A DNA stretch of 64,000 nucleotides from positions 1 through 64,000 of the forward strand of contig NZ_POQU01000002.1 in the NCBI RefSeq assembly GCF_002938425.1, written 5' to 3'. This document shows, in pieces, positions 24,629 through 33,197 of the stretch. Below the pieces are notes generated by a model. It did not search any database, had not been told where the DNA came from, and was given only the letters and a program-made list of their open reading frames with translations. This DNA is from Blastococcus atacamensis (lineage in GTDB: Bacteria; Actinomycetota; Actinomycetes; Mycobacteriales; Geodermatophilaceae). Positions within the stretch are counted from its first letter, which is position 1. Every line of letters begins with the position of its first letter. The position numbers and the translations under genes were made by a program.

Positions 24629-26728
24629 CTACCGGCCCTCTTGCAGGGTCCCGCCGCGAGCTTGCGAGTGGCGGGGGGCAAGAGGGTCCTTCTGCTGCTT
24701 GTCGCGGTACATCGCGGCGTCGGCTTCGCGGAGCAGCTCGTCGGCGCTGCGGGGTCCGCCGGCCGCCAGGACCGCGACACCGACGCTGGTCCCGACGTCG
24801 ACCGGGTGCCCGTCCAGCCGGAACGGCTCGCTGAAGCAGCCGGAGACCCGGTCGGCCAGGCGCCGGGCGTCCGCGGCGTCGAGGAGGTCGGGCAGGACCA
24901 CGGCGAACTCGTCGCCGCTCAGCCGCGCCACGGTGTCCCCCGGGCGCACGACGGCGCTCAGGCGCGCGGCGACCTGACGGAGGAGCTCGTCGCCGGCCGC
25001 ATGACCGAGGGTGTCGTTGACGCCCTTGAACCGGTCCAGGTCGCAGAACAGCACGCCCAGGTGGCCGTCGGCTCCCGTGCCGGCCAGCGTGGTCTCCAGC
25101 CGCTCGAGGAACAGCACCCGGTTCGGCAGGCCGGTCAGCGCGTCGTGCGTGGCCTGGTGCCGCACCGTTTCCAGGAGCCGCGCCTTCTGCAGCGCGGTGG
25201 AGGCCTGGTCGCCCACACCACGCAGCCGGGCGAGGACGTCGCCGCCCAATTCGGCGGGAGCCTCCCCCGCCTCCCAGCTGGCGGTGGCCACACCCAGGAA
25301 GGTGCTGCCGGCCAGCAGCGGCACGGCGACGACGTCGGCGACGTCGATCTCGGTCATGAACTGCCGCAGGCCAGGGCTGCTGGTCGCGATGTTGAGGATC
25401 CGCGGCTCTCGGTCGGTGAGCATGCCCACGAGCTCGGGGGTGTCCTCGGGACGCAGCGGCGTCTGGAGGAAGTGCTCCCGCTGGACCGGCTCGAGGCGCG
25501 CCGAGGACCGCCCCTGGAGCTGGCCGAGCACCGGATCCCAGAGCATGACCGAGGCGCTGCTGCACCCGACGACGCGGGGAAGCGTCCCGGCGACGATCTC
25601 GGAGACGGTGCAGGCGTCGGACGCGGCGGCGAGTTCGTGCGCCAGGCCGAGCAGCGCACCGGCCCGATCGGCCTCCAGGCGAGCGTCCTGCAGGGCGATG
25701 AGCAGGTCCAGGGCGGCGGCGGCATGGCCCGCGTACGCCGCGAGCATCGCCTCCTCGTCGGCCATGGAGCCGTCCCCGGCGGGATAGATCGCAGCCAGCC
25801 GGCCGTGCCGGCGGCGTGCGGAGGCGACGTCGACCACGACCGCCGTGGAGCCGAGGTCCTCCCCGGCGAGAAGCCGGCCGGCGAGCTCGTCGAGCTCGGT
25901 CGAGGGGATGCCCGCGGCGTGGACGAGCGGCGGTCCGCCGTCCGGCGCGCCGACCACGAGCAGGTGGGCGGGGGCGAGGACCGCCTCCCCGGCCCGGGCC
26001 ACGATGCGGTGCAGCACGGTGTCGAGGTCGTCGCTGCCGACCAGCTCACCGGCTGCCGACTGCAGGGTGCGCAGCTGGCCGCGCAGGGCGTTGAGCTCCG
26101 GGTCGACGGCGGCGGCATCCCGCCGGCGCGGACGGAACCACCGGGGCCGGCGCTCCCAGGTGATGCCGTACTGGCAGCTGCGGCCGCCGTCGGCCTGGCA
26201 GCGGGCCGAGGTGATGACGCCCGGCGGCAGCCCGAAGATCATCGGGATGGCGGTGGCGAGACCGCGGGCGTAGGCGCAGTCGAGGGCGGAGTGGTCGTAC
26301 CCCTCGCGCAGCCGCAACGCCATCGTCGCGGACGTCGCGGACGTCTCCACCACCGCCATGGTGGAGACGGTGGTGAACTTGGTGGTAGTCCGCGGCAGGC
26401 TGCGGAAGACCTGGCGGGGGGTGCCCAGCGCGCGGAGGACCAGCACCAGGGAGTGGGCCAGCCCGCTGCGCATCGCGGCCGCGCCGATGTCGAACATGGT
26501 GTCGGGGTCGCCGAGCACCTCGGTCGTCGCCTCGAACAGCCGGACGCGGGTGTCGTAGCTCCACCAGCGGGTCTGGTCCTCGAGCTCGGCGGACACGTGC
26601 TCCAGGCCGGCGCGACGCAGGACCTCGGCCACCGCCTCGTCGCCGCCGTGCCGCCGCACGTACCTGAGCACGCCGGCGGTGGTCGCGCCCGACGTCTCAC
26701 GCGCCTCCTCGCGCGGAACCGCGTTCAT
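24629..26728 (-). CDS. Sensor diguanylate cyclase (V4R-like sensor, GAF, GGDEF), paralog 1
   Basis: 699 aa, soluble. The N-terminal ~190 residues form a ligand-sensor domain ending CQADGGRSCQYGITW, like the Cys-containing end of V4R/heme-NO-type sensors (inference). Two GAF-like regions follow (~215-365 and ~370-520), then a GGDEF domain with LSGDEF (~604) and an RPGD inhibitory-site motif five residues before. SGDEF is an accepted active variant. The last ~20 codons (KDPLAPRHSQ... QEGR) are encoded by repeat copy D, so the native C-terminus was replaced. Paralog of the gene 105 bases upstream. Confidence 0.88.
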   Translation of the reverse strand: MNAVPREEARETSGATTAGVLRYVRRHGGDEAVAEVLRRAGLEHVSAELEDQTRWWSYDTRVRLFEATTEVLGDPDTMFDIGAAAMRSGLAHSLVLVLRALGTPRQVFRSLPRTTTKFTTVSTMAVVETSATSATMALRLREGYDHSALDCAYARGLATAIPMIFGLPPGVITSARCQADGGRSCQYGITWERRPRWFRPRRRDAAAVDPELNALRGQLRTLQSAAGELVGSDDLDTVLHRIVARAGEAVLAPAHLLVVGAPDGGPPLVHAAGIPSTELDELAGRLLAGEDLGSTAVVVDVASARRRHGRLAAIYPAGDGSMADEEAMLAAYAGHAAAALDLLIALQDARLEADRAGALLGLAHELAAASDACTVSEIVAGTLPRVVGCSSASVMLWDPVLGQLQGRSSARLEPVQREHFLQTPLRPEDTPELVGMLTDREPRILNIATSSPGLRQFMTEIDVADVVAVPLLAGSTFLGVATASWEAGEAPAELGGDVLARLRGVGDQASTALQKARLLETVRHQATHDALTGLPNRVLFLERLETTLAGTGADGHLGVLFCDLDRFKGVNDTLGHAAGDELLRQVAARLSAVVRPGDTVARLSGDEFAVVLPDLLDAADARRLADRVSGCFSEPFRLDGHPVDVGTSVGVAVLAAGGPRSADELLREADAAMYRDKQQKDPLAPRHSQARGGTLQEGR
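24632..24691 (-). repeat. Gene-terminal palindromic element, copy D (inside a CDS end)
   Basis: In minus orientation it runs from AAGGACC (24691-24685) to GAGGGCC (24640-24634), with core CACTCGCAAGCTCGCGGCGGG. It lies wholly inside the 3' end of the diguanylate cyclase gene and supplies its final codons up to the TAG at 24629. Confidence 0.88.
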
Positions 26729-26833
26729 CCGACACCATCCCCCCGGAGCTGCTCAGCCCTCTCCCTGCAGCATCGGCAGCACCGCGGCAACCTTGAGCGG
26801 TCCTACCCCGTACCGGTGAAGCTCCGGCGCAGG

Positions 26834-28882
26834 TCAGCCACGCGCCGGGGCGCGGCGTCGGTGCTTGTGGCGGTACATCGCGACGTCGGCACGGCGGAGC
26901 AGCTGCTCGGCGGTGGTCGACTCCTCGTCGAGGACGGCGACGCCGGTGCTGGTGCCGACGCTGACCTCGGTGCCCTCGAGACGGAACGGTTCGTCGAAGC
27001 AGGCCGCCACGCGTGCGGCGAGGCCGTCGGCGTCCGCCGGCGACTCCAGGCCGGGGAGCAGGATCGCGAACTCGTCACCGCTGAGCCTGCCCACGGTGTC
27101 ACCAGGACGCACCGCGGACCGCAGTCGTGCCGAGACCTGCCGCAGGAGCTCGTCGCCGGCGGCATGACCCAGGGTGTCGTTGACCTGCTTGAAGCGGTCG
27201 AGGTCGCAGAACAGGACCCCGAGATGGGCCCGAGGGTGCGCGTCGGGAATCGCGGCGGTGAGCCGGTCGAGGAACAGCGCGCGGTTGGGCAGGCCGGTCA
27301 GCGAGTCGTGGGTGGCCTGGTGCCGGACGGTGTACAGCAGGCGCGCTTTCTGCAGCGCGGTCGTGGCCTGGTCCCCCACGCCGCGCAGCCGGGCCAGCAC
27401 CTCGCCGTCGAGCCCGGGCGGGGCCTCCCCGCGGCGCCAACCGGCGGTCGCGGCCCCCAGGAAAGCGCCGTCGGCGATCAGCGGCACCGCCACGAGCTCG
27501 GTGGTGCCGAGGCCCTCGAGAAGCCGGCGCAGCACCGGGCTGCTGGTCTCGCTCCGCAGCACCTGCGGCTCACGGCTGGTCAGCATGCCCACGAGCTCGG
27601 GCACGTCCTCGGCACGCAGCGGGGTGGCCTGCAGCAGCTCGTGCGCCGCGGCACCGAGGCCGACCGAGGAGTGCGAGCGGAGCGAGGCGGTGGCGGCGTC
27701 CCACATCAGGATGCCCGCCGAGGTGCACCCGACGATCTCGGGCAGCGCACCGGTCACGAGCTCGGCGACCTCGGCGGCATCGGTCGTCGCGGCGAGCTCG
27801 TGCGCGAGGTGGAGCAGCGCCCCCGCGCGGGCCGCCTCGGTCCGCGCCTTCTCGAGGGCGATGATCAGGTCCAGCGCGGCCGCGGCATGTCCCGCGTAGG
27901 CCGCCAGCATGGCGGACTCGTCACCCACGGCCTCGTCGCCGGCCCGGTAGATGGCAGCCAGGCGGCCGTGCGTCCGGCGGGCCGAGACGACGTCGACCAC
28001 GACGGCGTCGGGGCCGATGTCGCCGTCGGCGAGCAGCGCCTGCGCCAACGCGGGAAGCTGATCGGGTGCCAGGCCGGCGCCGTGCACCAGCGGGGCGCCG
28101 CCATCGGGCGCATGTACGGCGAGCAGGTAGGCGGGGGCCAGCACGGCCTCGGCCGCACGGGCGACGATGCGCTGTAGGACGGTGTCGACGTCGTCGCTGG
28201 CGACCAGGTCCGTGGCCGCGGACTGCAGGATCTGCAGCTGGCCGCGCAGGGCGAGCAGCTCCGGATCGACGACCGCATCCGCGCGGCGGCGCCAGGGCAG
28301 CCGGGAGCGACGGTTCCAGGTCAGGTGGTAGACGCAGGCCGGGTGGCCGTCGGACTGGCACTCGTCGTGGACGATCTCCGCGGAGGGCAGCGTGAAGGCT
28401 TGGGGAACCTGGGTCAGCAGGCCCTGGGTGTAGTCGCAGTCCAGGCGGGAGTGCGGGTAGCCGTCGTGCAGCCGGTAGCGGATGGTCGCCGACGTCGCAC
28501 CGGCCTCGAGGATCTCCATCGTCGAGGTGGTGCTGAACTTCTGCACCACACGGGGCAGCTGGCGGAAGACCTGCCGCGGCGTTCCCAGCGAGCGCAGTAG
28601 GATGACCAGCGAGTGCGCCAGTCCGGTGCGCAGCACGGCGGCGCCGACGTCGAACATGGCCCGGGGATCGCCGAGAACCTCGGTGGCGGCCCGGAAGAGC
28701 GCGATGCGGGTGTCGTAGCTCCACCAGCGCGACTGGTCGCCGAGCTCGCTCGCGGTCGCCTCGACCCCGGCCCGGCGGAGGAGCTCGTCGACCGCCTTGT
28801 CGCCTCCGCGCCCGTGGACGTAGCGCAGCAGGCCGCCGGTCGTGGCGCCGGACGTCTCACGTCCTTCGCTGGCCTGTCTCAT
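26834..28882 (-). CDS. Sensor diguanylate cyclase (V4R-like sensor, GAF, GGDEF), paralog 2
   Basis: 682 aa with the same architecture as the gene at 24629: sensor domain with WWSYDTRIALFRAATEVLGD and terminal CQSDGHPACVYHLTW, two GAF-like regions, GGDEF domain with LSGDEF (~601) and RPGD. The paralogs align over their full length, so this is a tandem duplication. This copy ends HKHRRRAPARG, without repeat-derived codons. GAGAGGACGCG precedes ATG 28882. It should convert two GTP to c-di-GMP in response to an unknown ligand. Confidence 0.9.
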   Translation of the reverse strand: MRQASEGRETSGATTGGLLRYVHGRGGDKAVDELLRRAGVEATASELGDQSRWWSYDTRIALFRAATEVLGDPRAMFDVGAAVLRTGLAHSLVILLRSLGTPRQVFRQLPRVVQKFSTTSTMEILEAGATSATIRYRLHDGYPHSRLDCDYTQGLLTQVPQAFTLPSAEIVHDECQSDGHPACVYHLTWNRRSRLPWRRRADAVVDPELLALRGQLQILQSAATDLVASDDVDTVLQRIVARAAEAVLAPAYLLAVHAPDGGAPLVHGAGLAPDQLPALAQALLADGDIGPDAVVVDVVSARRTHGRLAAIYRAGDEAVGDESAMLAAYAGHAAAALDLIIALEKARTEAARAGALLHLAHELAATTDAAEVAELVTGALPEIVGCTSAGILMWDAATASLRSHSSVGLGAAAHELLQATPLRAEDVPELVGMLTSREPQVLRSETSSPVLRRLLEGLGTTELVAVPLIADGAFLGAATAGWRRGEAPPGLDGEVLARLRGVGDQATTALQKARLLYTVRHQATHDSLTGLPNRALFLDRLTAAIPDAHPRAHLGVLFCDLDRFKQVNDTLGHAAGDELLRQVSARLRSAVRPGDTVGRLSGDEFAILLPGLESPADADGLAARVAACFDEPFRLEGTEVSVGTSTGVAVLDEESTTAEQLLRRADVAMYRHKHRRRAPARG

Positions 28883-29107
28883 CGCGTCCTCTCCGCGCCC
28901 CGGACCGTGCCGCGATTCGCGGGCGCCGGAGCGCCCGGGTTCCTCGGCGGGTGCACATCCTTCGATCGGCGCCCTCCCGGCCGGACCTGAGCCGTGGACC
29001 CTCCTTGGAGTGAGCCTCGACCGGACGACGGCGAGTACGGGTCGTGTGCGCTCGGCTACACAATGCCAGCCGAAACGGGCAGACAACAGGTGTCCCCCGA
29101 ACGCATG

Positions 29108-29138
29108 CGACCCCGGTCTCAGCATGAGACCGGGGTCG
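29108..29138. terminator. Intrinsic hairpin
   Basis: Perfect 13-bp stem (CGACCCCGGTCTC, 29108-29120, with 29126-29138) with a 5-nt loop, downstream of the small gene ending at 29171. The rest of 28883-29107 holds no gene; it is the leader of the diguanylate cyclase pair. Confidence 0.8.
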
Positions 29139-29170
29139 GGATGTCGCGGGCCGCGCGTGGCGGCCTGAGC

Positions 29171-29320
29171 TCAGCGGCTGAAGAAGTGGCCGCTGTTCGC
29201 CATCGTCAGGAGCTCGTCGCGCATCGCGGGGCTGCTGGTGCGCGAGAGCGCCTTGTCGAGCGCCCGCCGCGTACGCGCCACCTGCCGGCGCTCCCGCCAG
29301 ACCGTCGTCACGCTGCTCAT
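29171..29320 (-). CDS. Small basic protein, unknown function
   Basis: 49 aa (MSSVTTVWRERRQVARTRRA... MANSGHFFSR), Arg-rich and predicted helical; no family recognised. AAAGAGGCAG lies 5-14 bases before the ATG, and a terminator follows the stop. Its ~120-bp leader is unusually AT-rich for this genome and contains an inverted repeat at 29407-29436. Confidence 0.55.
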   Translation of the reverse strand: MSSVTTVWRERRQVARTRRALDKALSRTSSPAMRDELLTMANSGHFFSR

Positions 29321-29406
29321 CGCTACTGCCTCTTTCGTCGTGTTGGTGACCCTGCTGCCGTAGTAACGCAGGTGTTCACCACTGTAATCCGACGAAACGT
29401 AGGTGT

Positions 29407-29436
29407 GGTTGAGACATGGCCGAAGGTTTCTCAACC
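29407..29436. promoter_or_regulatory. Inverted repeat in an AT-rich leader
   Basis: GGTTGAGA (29407-29414) and TCTCAACC (29429-29436) pair perfectly across 14 nt. It sits ~90 bases upstream of the small basic gene (minus strand). It could be an operator; the half-site spacing of ~1.5-2 turns is compatible with a dimeric regulator. Confidence 0.35.
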
Positions 29437-29480
29437 GTCGGAGTGAGAGTGGTCACCCAGGCACGCTCAGCAACCACGAC

Positions 29481-29510
29481 GGCGCCCATCCCGACTTCGG
29501 GATGGGCGCC
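29481..29510. terminator. Intrinsic hairpin
   Basis: 14-bp perfect stem (GGCGCCCATCCCGA, 29481-29494, with 29497-29510), tight loop. It lies between the SRPBCC gene plus repeat copy E and the small gene upstream region. Confidence 0.75.
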
Positions 29511-29520
29511 GTACGCAACT

Positions 29521-29612
29521 GCCTGGAACGGCCCCCGGGGGCGAGGGCCTGGAACGGCCCCCTTGCAGGGACCCACCGCGAGCCTGCGAGCGGTGGGGGC
29601 CAGGGGGTCCTT
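29521..29612 (-). repeat. Gene-terminal palindromic element, copy E with duplicated tail
   Basis: In minus orientation AAGGACC starts at the base after the SRPBCC stop codon (29612) and the element ends GGCCGTTCCAGGC at 29547. The tail GCCTGGAACGGCCCCC is then repeated (29547-29562 and 29521-29536, 26-bp period). Confidence 0.88.
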
Positions 29613-30080
29613 CTACTGCTGGTCGGGGCGGGAGACCTCGCCGCGCCAGGCACCGGTCTCGGCGCCGCGGCTCTCGATGAACTCCTTGAACTTCTTGGCG
29701 TCCGCCTTGATCTGGCGGTCGTCGAAGCCCAGCGCGGCACCGGCCTTCTCGACGAGGCCCTCGGGCTCCCAGTCGATCTGGATCATCACCCGGGTCTTGG
29801 TGTCGTCGAGCCGGTGGAACGTGACGACGCCGGCGTGCTTGGCCTCACCGCTGGTGCTGGTCCAGGCCACCCGCTCCTCGGGGTGCTGCTCGGTGATCTC
29901 GGCGTCGAACTCGCGCTTGACGCCGTCGATGTTGGTCACCCAGTGGGTGTGGGTCTCGTCGATCTGGGTGATGCTCTCGACCCCGCCCATGAACTGGGGG
30001 AAGGACTCGAACTGCGTCCACTGGTCGTAGACGGCGCGGATCGGGACGTCGACGTCGACGGACTCCTGCACGGTGGCCAC
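29613..30080 (-). CDS. SRPBCC-family (polyketide cyclase/START-like) protein
   Basis: 155 aa. The helix-grip fold pattern is clear: VDVDVPIRAVYDQWTQFESF, PQFMGGVESITQID, ERVAWTSTSGEAKHAGVVTF, HRLDDTKTRVMIQIDWEPEG. Such coenzyme-Q-binding/cyclase-like proteins bind hydrophobic ligands; many actinobacterial members are of unknown role. A SigB/SigF-like promoter (30123-30148) and proximity to other stress-type genes suggest stress induction. The stop codon is immediately followed by repeat copy E. Confidence 0.85.
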   Translation of the reverse strand: MATVQESVDVDVPIRAVYDQWTQFESFPQFMGGVESITQIDETHTHWVTNIDGVKREFDAEITEQHPEERVAWTSTSGEAKHAGVVTFHRLDDTKTRVMIQIDWEPEGLVEKAGAALGFDDRQIKADAKKFKEFIESRGAETGAWRGEVSRPDQQ

Positions 30081-30122
30081 TGCTTCTCAGCTCCTCGGAT
30101 CGCTTTTTCGGTCGCGCACCGC

Positions 30123-30148
30123 CTACCCCGGCCGCACCGGGACGACAC
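30123..30148 (-). promoter_or_regulatory. SigB/SigF-like promoter of the SRPBCC gene
   Basis: On the minus strand: GTGTC (30148-30144), 15-nt spacer, GGGTAG (30128-30123), 42 nt before ATG 30080. Confidence 0.5.
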
Positions 30149-30162
30149 GTCGAAGGGGCAGG

Positions 30163-31323
30163 TCAGCGCAGCGCGGCCGCCACACTTCCCCGGACCGGGT
30201 GGTTACGCAGCAGGAGTGCCTGCGCCAGGTGGTAGGCGTCGGGCTGCCCGTCCCAGGTCTCTGAGGTGACCTCCCCGGACGGCGCCAGCTCGTGGTGCCA
30301 GCTGCCGGTGACGGGGTCGGCGAAGCGGGCCTCCCCGTGCGCCCACCAGCGGTCGGCCGACTCCTGGAACCGCGCGTCGCCGGTGACGCGCGCCAGCACC
30401 TCGGCCGCCGCGACCGCCTCGCACAGCACCCAGTGCATGCGGGCACGCACGACCGGGCGGTCCTGCCAGTCCAGCGTGTAGGGGAACCCCTCGCCGCCGT
30501 CGGCCGCCCAGCCCCGCCCCGCGGCCGCGTCGAAGAGCGCGACGGCGTCGGGGAGCAGCCAGTCCGGGGGCGCGTCGAGGACCGAGCGCAGGTGCAGGGC
30601 GAGTCGCGCCCACTCGAACTGGTGCCCGATGGTCACCCCGTACGGACGGAAGGGGTCGGCCGGCCGGTCGCGGTTGTGCTCGGGCAGCGGTGTCCATGCG
30701 GCATCGAAGTGCTCGGGCAGCCGCCAGTCGGCCTCCCGCGCCCAGCCGTGCACGACCCGTTCCACGCTCCGCAGCGCCTGGCCGCGCAGCCGGTCGGCCA
30801 GAGCCGGGTCGGCCACCGCGTCCGCCGCCGCGAGGGTCGCCTCGACGCCGTGCATGTTGGCGTTGGCGCCGCGGTAGCCGTCCAGCTGCGTCCAGCCGGC
30901 GTCCCACTCCTCGACGGCGAGCCCGGCGTCGTCGTCCCAGAACCGCTGCTGCCAGACCTCCAGGGCCTCGCCGAGCAGCTCGTCCCCCAGGCCGGCGACC
31001 GCAGCGGTGGAGCCGGCGAGCACGACGAAGGCGTGCACGTAGGCGGCCTTCGTTCCGTCCGCGGTGCTCGACCGCCAGCCGCCGTGCTCGGCGTCGTGCA
31101 ACGGCCCTCCCCGCAGCGCTGAGACGCCGTGCGCCGCGAGCTCCTCGGCTCCCGGCTTCCCGAGCAGGTGCGCCAGGCCGAACACGTGCGTCATCCGGGC
31201 GACGATCCAGGTCTCGACCGGGCGCCCGGGCAGCACCGTCCCGTCCGCGCCGAGGTAGCCGAAGCCGCCTCCGGCCAGCCGGGAGCGGGCGGCGAACGCG
31301 AGCAGCCGGTCGAGGTCGGTCAC
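30163..31323 (-). CDS. AGE-family (N-acylglucosamine 2-epimerase/mannose isomerase-type) sugar isomerase
   Basis: 386 aa, alpha/alpha-barrel family. Conserved segments: WIVARMTHVFGLAHLLG, GANANMHGVEATLAAADA, GVTIGHQFEWARLALHL and RMHWVLCEAVAAAEVL. The His residues in GANANMHG, GHQFEW and RMHW are the family's catalytic/substrate positions. AGE proteins include mannose isomerases, cellobiose epimerases and sulfoquinovose isomerases; the substrate cannot be told. It follows a small membrane protein gene by nine bases. Confidence 0.88.
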   Translation of the reverse strand: MTDLDRLLAFAARSRLAGGGFGYLGADGTVLPGRPVETWIVARMTHVFGLAHLLGKPGAEELAAHGVSALRGGPLHDAEHGGWRSSTADGTKAAYVHAFVVLAGSTAAVAGLGDELLGEALEVWQQRFWDDDAGLAVEEWDAGWTQLDGYRGANANMHGVEATLAAADAVADPALADRLRGQALRSVERVVHGWAREADWRLPEHFDAAWTPLPEHNRDRPADPFRPYGVTIGHQFEWARLALHLRSVLDAPPDWLLPDAVALFDAAAGRGWAADGGEGFPYTLDWQDRPVVRARMHWVLCEAVAAAEVLARVTGDARFQESADRWWAHGEARFADPVTGSWHHELAPSGEVTSETWDGQPDAYHLAQALLLRNHPVRGSVAAALR

Positions 31324-31332
31324 ACCGAGAGG

Positions 31333-31707
31333 CTAGGAGGTCGACCGGCGAGCTGCCGAGACCGCGAGCGACAGCCGGGTGATCGCCGCGGCCAGCACCA
31401 CCAGCCCGACCAGCCGCGCGAGACCGGCCCCGATGTTCGCCCCCTCCTGACCGGCGGTGAGCGCGTCGATCAGCGCGAGCACCACGGTCACCCCCAGCAC
31501 GAGCGCACCGGTCCGCCGCCCGGCGGGGTCCTGCCCCCGGAGGAGCAGGACCGCGCCGACGACGGCGGAGACGTAGGCGACCGCCTGGATCCACCACGGC
31601 AGGACGCCGGGGTCGGATGCGGGCCGGGAACCGCCCACCGCGATCGAGACCCCGGTCAGCACGACGAACAGCAGCAGTGCCACGAGCGCCGGTGCCCTGC
31701 GGTCCAC
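31333..31707 (-). CDS. Small four-helix membrane protein, unknown function
   Basis: 124 aa with four predicted membrane helices (~8-26, 40-56, 65-82, 93-116) and a basic C-terminus. No family is recognised. GGAGG five bases before GTG 31707 sets the start and makes it separate from the upstream bkdC end, 26 bases away. It may be co-transcribed with the AGE-family gene. Confidence 0.7.
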   Translation of the reverse strand: MDRRAPALVALLLFVVLTGVSIAVGGSRPASDPGVLPWWIQAVAYVSAVVGAVLLLRGQDPAGRRTGALVLGVTVVLALIDALTAGQEGANIGAGLARLVGLVVLAAAITRLSLAVSAARRSTS

Positions 31708-31733
31708 GGTCGCCTCCTGCGGGTGGTCGGGAA

Positions 31734-33194
31734 TCAGTACGCCAGCGCGCTCGCCGGATCCTGCAGGAGCGCACCGACGTCGGCAAGGACGCGCGACCCG
31801 AGCTCGCCGTCGATGATCCGGTGGTCGAAGGAGAGCGCGAGGGTGGTGACCTGACGCGGCTTCACCTTGCCCTTGTGCACCCACGGCATCTCGCGGACCG
31901 CGCCGAACGCCAGGATCGCCGCCTCGCCCGGGTTGAGGATGGGCGTGCCGGTGTCGACGCCGAAGACCCCCACGTTGGTGATCGTGAGCGTGCCGCCGGC
32001 CATGTCGCCCGGCTGCGTCCTCCCGGCCCGGGCGGTCTCGGTGAGCTCGCCCAGGGCCGCGGCGAGCTCGGCCAGCGGGAGCCGGCCGGCGTCCTTGATG
32101 TTCGGCACGACGAGACCGCGCGGGGTCGCCGCGGCGATGCCCAGGTTCACCTGGCCGTGCACGACGATCTCCTGGGCCGCCTCGTCCCAGCTGCTGTTCA
32201 CCATCGGGTGCCGCTGCGCCGCGAGCAGCAGTGCCTTCGCGACGAACAGCAGCGGGCTCACCTTGACGCCGGCGAACTCCGGCCGGGCGGCCAGCCGGGT
32301 CCGCAGCTTCATCATCCGCGTGACGTCGACGGTCAGGAACTCGGTGACGTGCGGCGCGGTGAAGGCGCTGGACACCATCGCCGCCGCCGTGTGCTTGCGG
32401 ACGCCCTTGATCGGGATCCGCTGCCTGGCGGCACCGTCGGTCGCCGGGACCGCCGGCGCCACGGGGACCGACCGTGCGGCGATCGCGGCGTCCACGTCGG
32501 CCCGGGTGATGCAGCCCCCGGTGCCCGAGCCGGTGATCGCGGCGAGGTCGACGCCGAGGTCCTTGGCGTACTTGCGCACCGGCGGCTTGGCCAGCGGACG
32601 GGGTCCGCGCCGGCCGGGTGCCGCCTCGCGCGCGGGTGCGGCGGCCTCACTGAGCGCGGCCGCCTCGGCCTGCCGGCCCACCTCCAGGCCACCGTGCCGC
32701 ACCGGCTTGCTGCGCATGTCCGGCGCGGTGGCCAGCAACGGCGGAGCGTCGTCGGTGACCGGCGGCGGGACCGGGGTGGTGCCGGCCGGCTCCACCGGCG
32801 CCCGGCGCGGACGGCGCCGCGCCTCGGTGCTGCGCGGGCCGTAGCCGACCAGCACGGCGGTGCGGCCGTTGGCGTTGGTCTCCCCGATCAGCCCGGAGCC
32901 CGTGGCCTCGGGAGCGGCCGCCGCGTCGGGGGTGCCTCCGTCGCCGGTGTCGATGGTGATGATCGGCGCGCCGACGTCGACCATCGTGCCGGCGTCGAAG
33001 AGCAGCTCGACGACGGTGCCGGCGAAGGGTGAGGGCAGCTCGACGGCCGCCTTCGCCGTCTCCACCTCGCACAGCGGCTGGTTGACGGTGACCGTGTCGC
33101 CGACGGCGACCAGCCACTGGAGGATCTCGCCCTCGGTGAGCCCCTCACCGACGTCGGGGAGCTTGAACTGCCGGAGCGTAGGTGCCTGCGTCAT
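31734..33194 (-). CDS. bkdC: Branched-chain 2-oxoacid dehydrogenase E2 (lipoamide acyltransferase)
   Basis: 486 aa. One lipoyl domain (lipoyl Lys48 in ETAKAAVELP), a Pro/Ala/Arg-rich linker, a peripheral-subunit-binding domain (PPVRKYAKDLGVDLAAITGS, ~205-245) and a catalytic domain ending SFDHRIIDG with active-site His and Asp. Lipoyl E2 transfers the acyl group to CoA. It lies three bases after bkdB. Mycobacterial BkdABC has the same order. The E3 subunit is not in this window. Confidence 0.92.
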   Translation of the reverse strand: MTQAPTLRQFKLPDVGEGLTEGEILQWLVAVGDTVTVNQPLCEVETAKAAVELPSPFAGTVVELLFDAGTMVDVGAPIITIDTGDGGTPDAAAAPEATGSGLIGETNANGRTAVLVGYGPRSTEARRRPRRAPVEPAGTTPVPPPVTDDAPPLLATAPDMRSKPVRHGGLEVGRQAEAAALSEAAAPAREAAPGRRGPRPLAKPPVRKYAKDLGVDLAAITGSGTGGCITRADVDAAIAARSVPVAPAVPATDGAARQRIPIKGVRKHTAAAMVSSAFTAPHVTEFLTVDVTRMMKLRTRLAARPEFAGVKVSPLLFVAKALLLAAQRHPMVNSSWDEAAQEIVVHGQVNLGIAAATPRGLVVPNIKDAGRLPLAELAAALGELTETARAGRTQPGDMAGGTLTITNVGVFGVDTGTPILNPGEAAILAFGAVREMPWVHKGKVKPRQVTTLALSFDHRIIDGELGSRVLADVGALLQDPASALAY

Positions 33195-33197
33195 GGC

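Noticed and set aside
21605-28177. A 2190-codon plus-strand open frame
   Set aside because: It runs antisense across the liv operon, the phosphatase gene and both diguanylate cyclases and has no domain; a GC-driven shadow.
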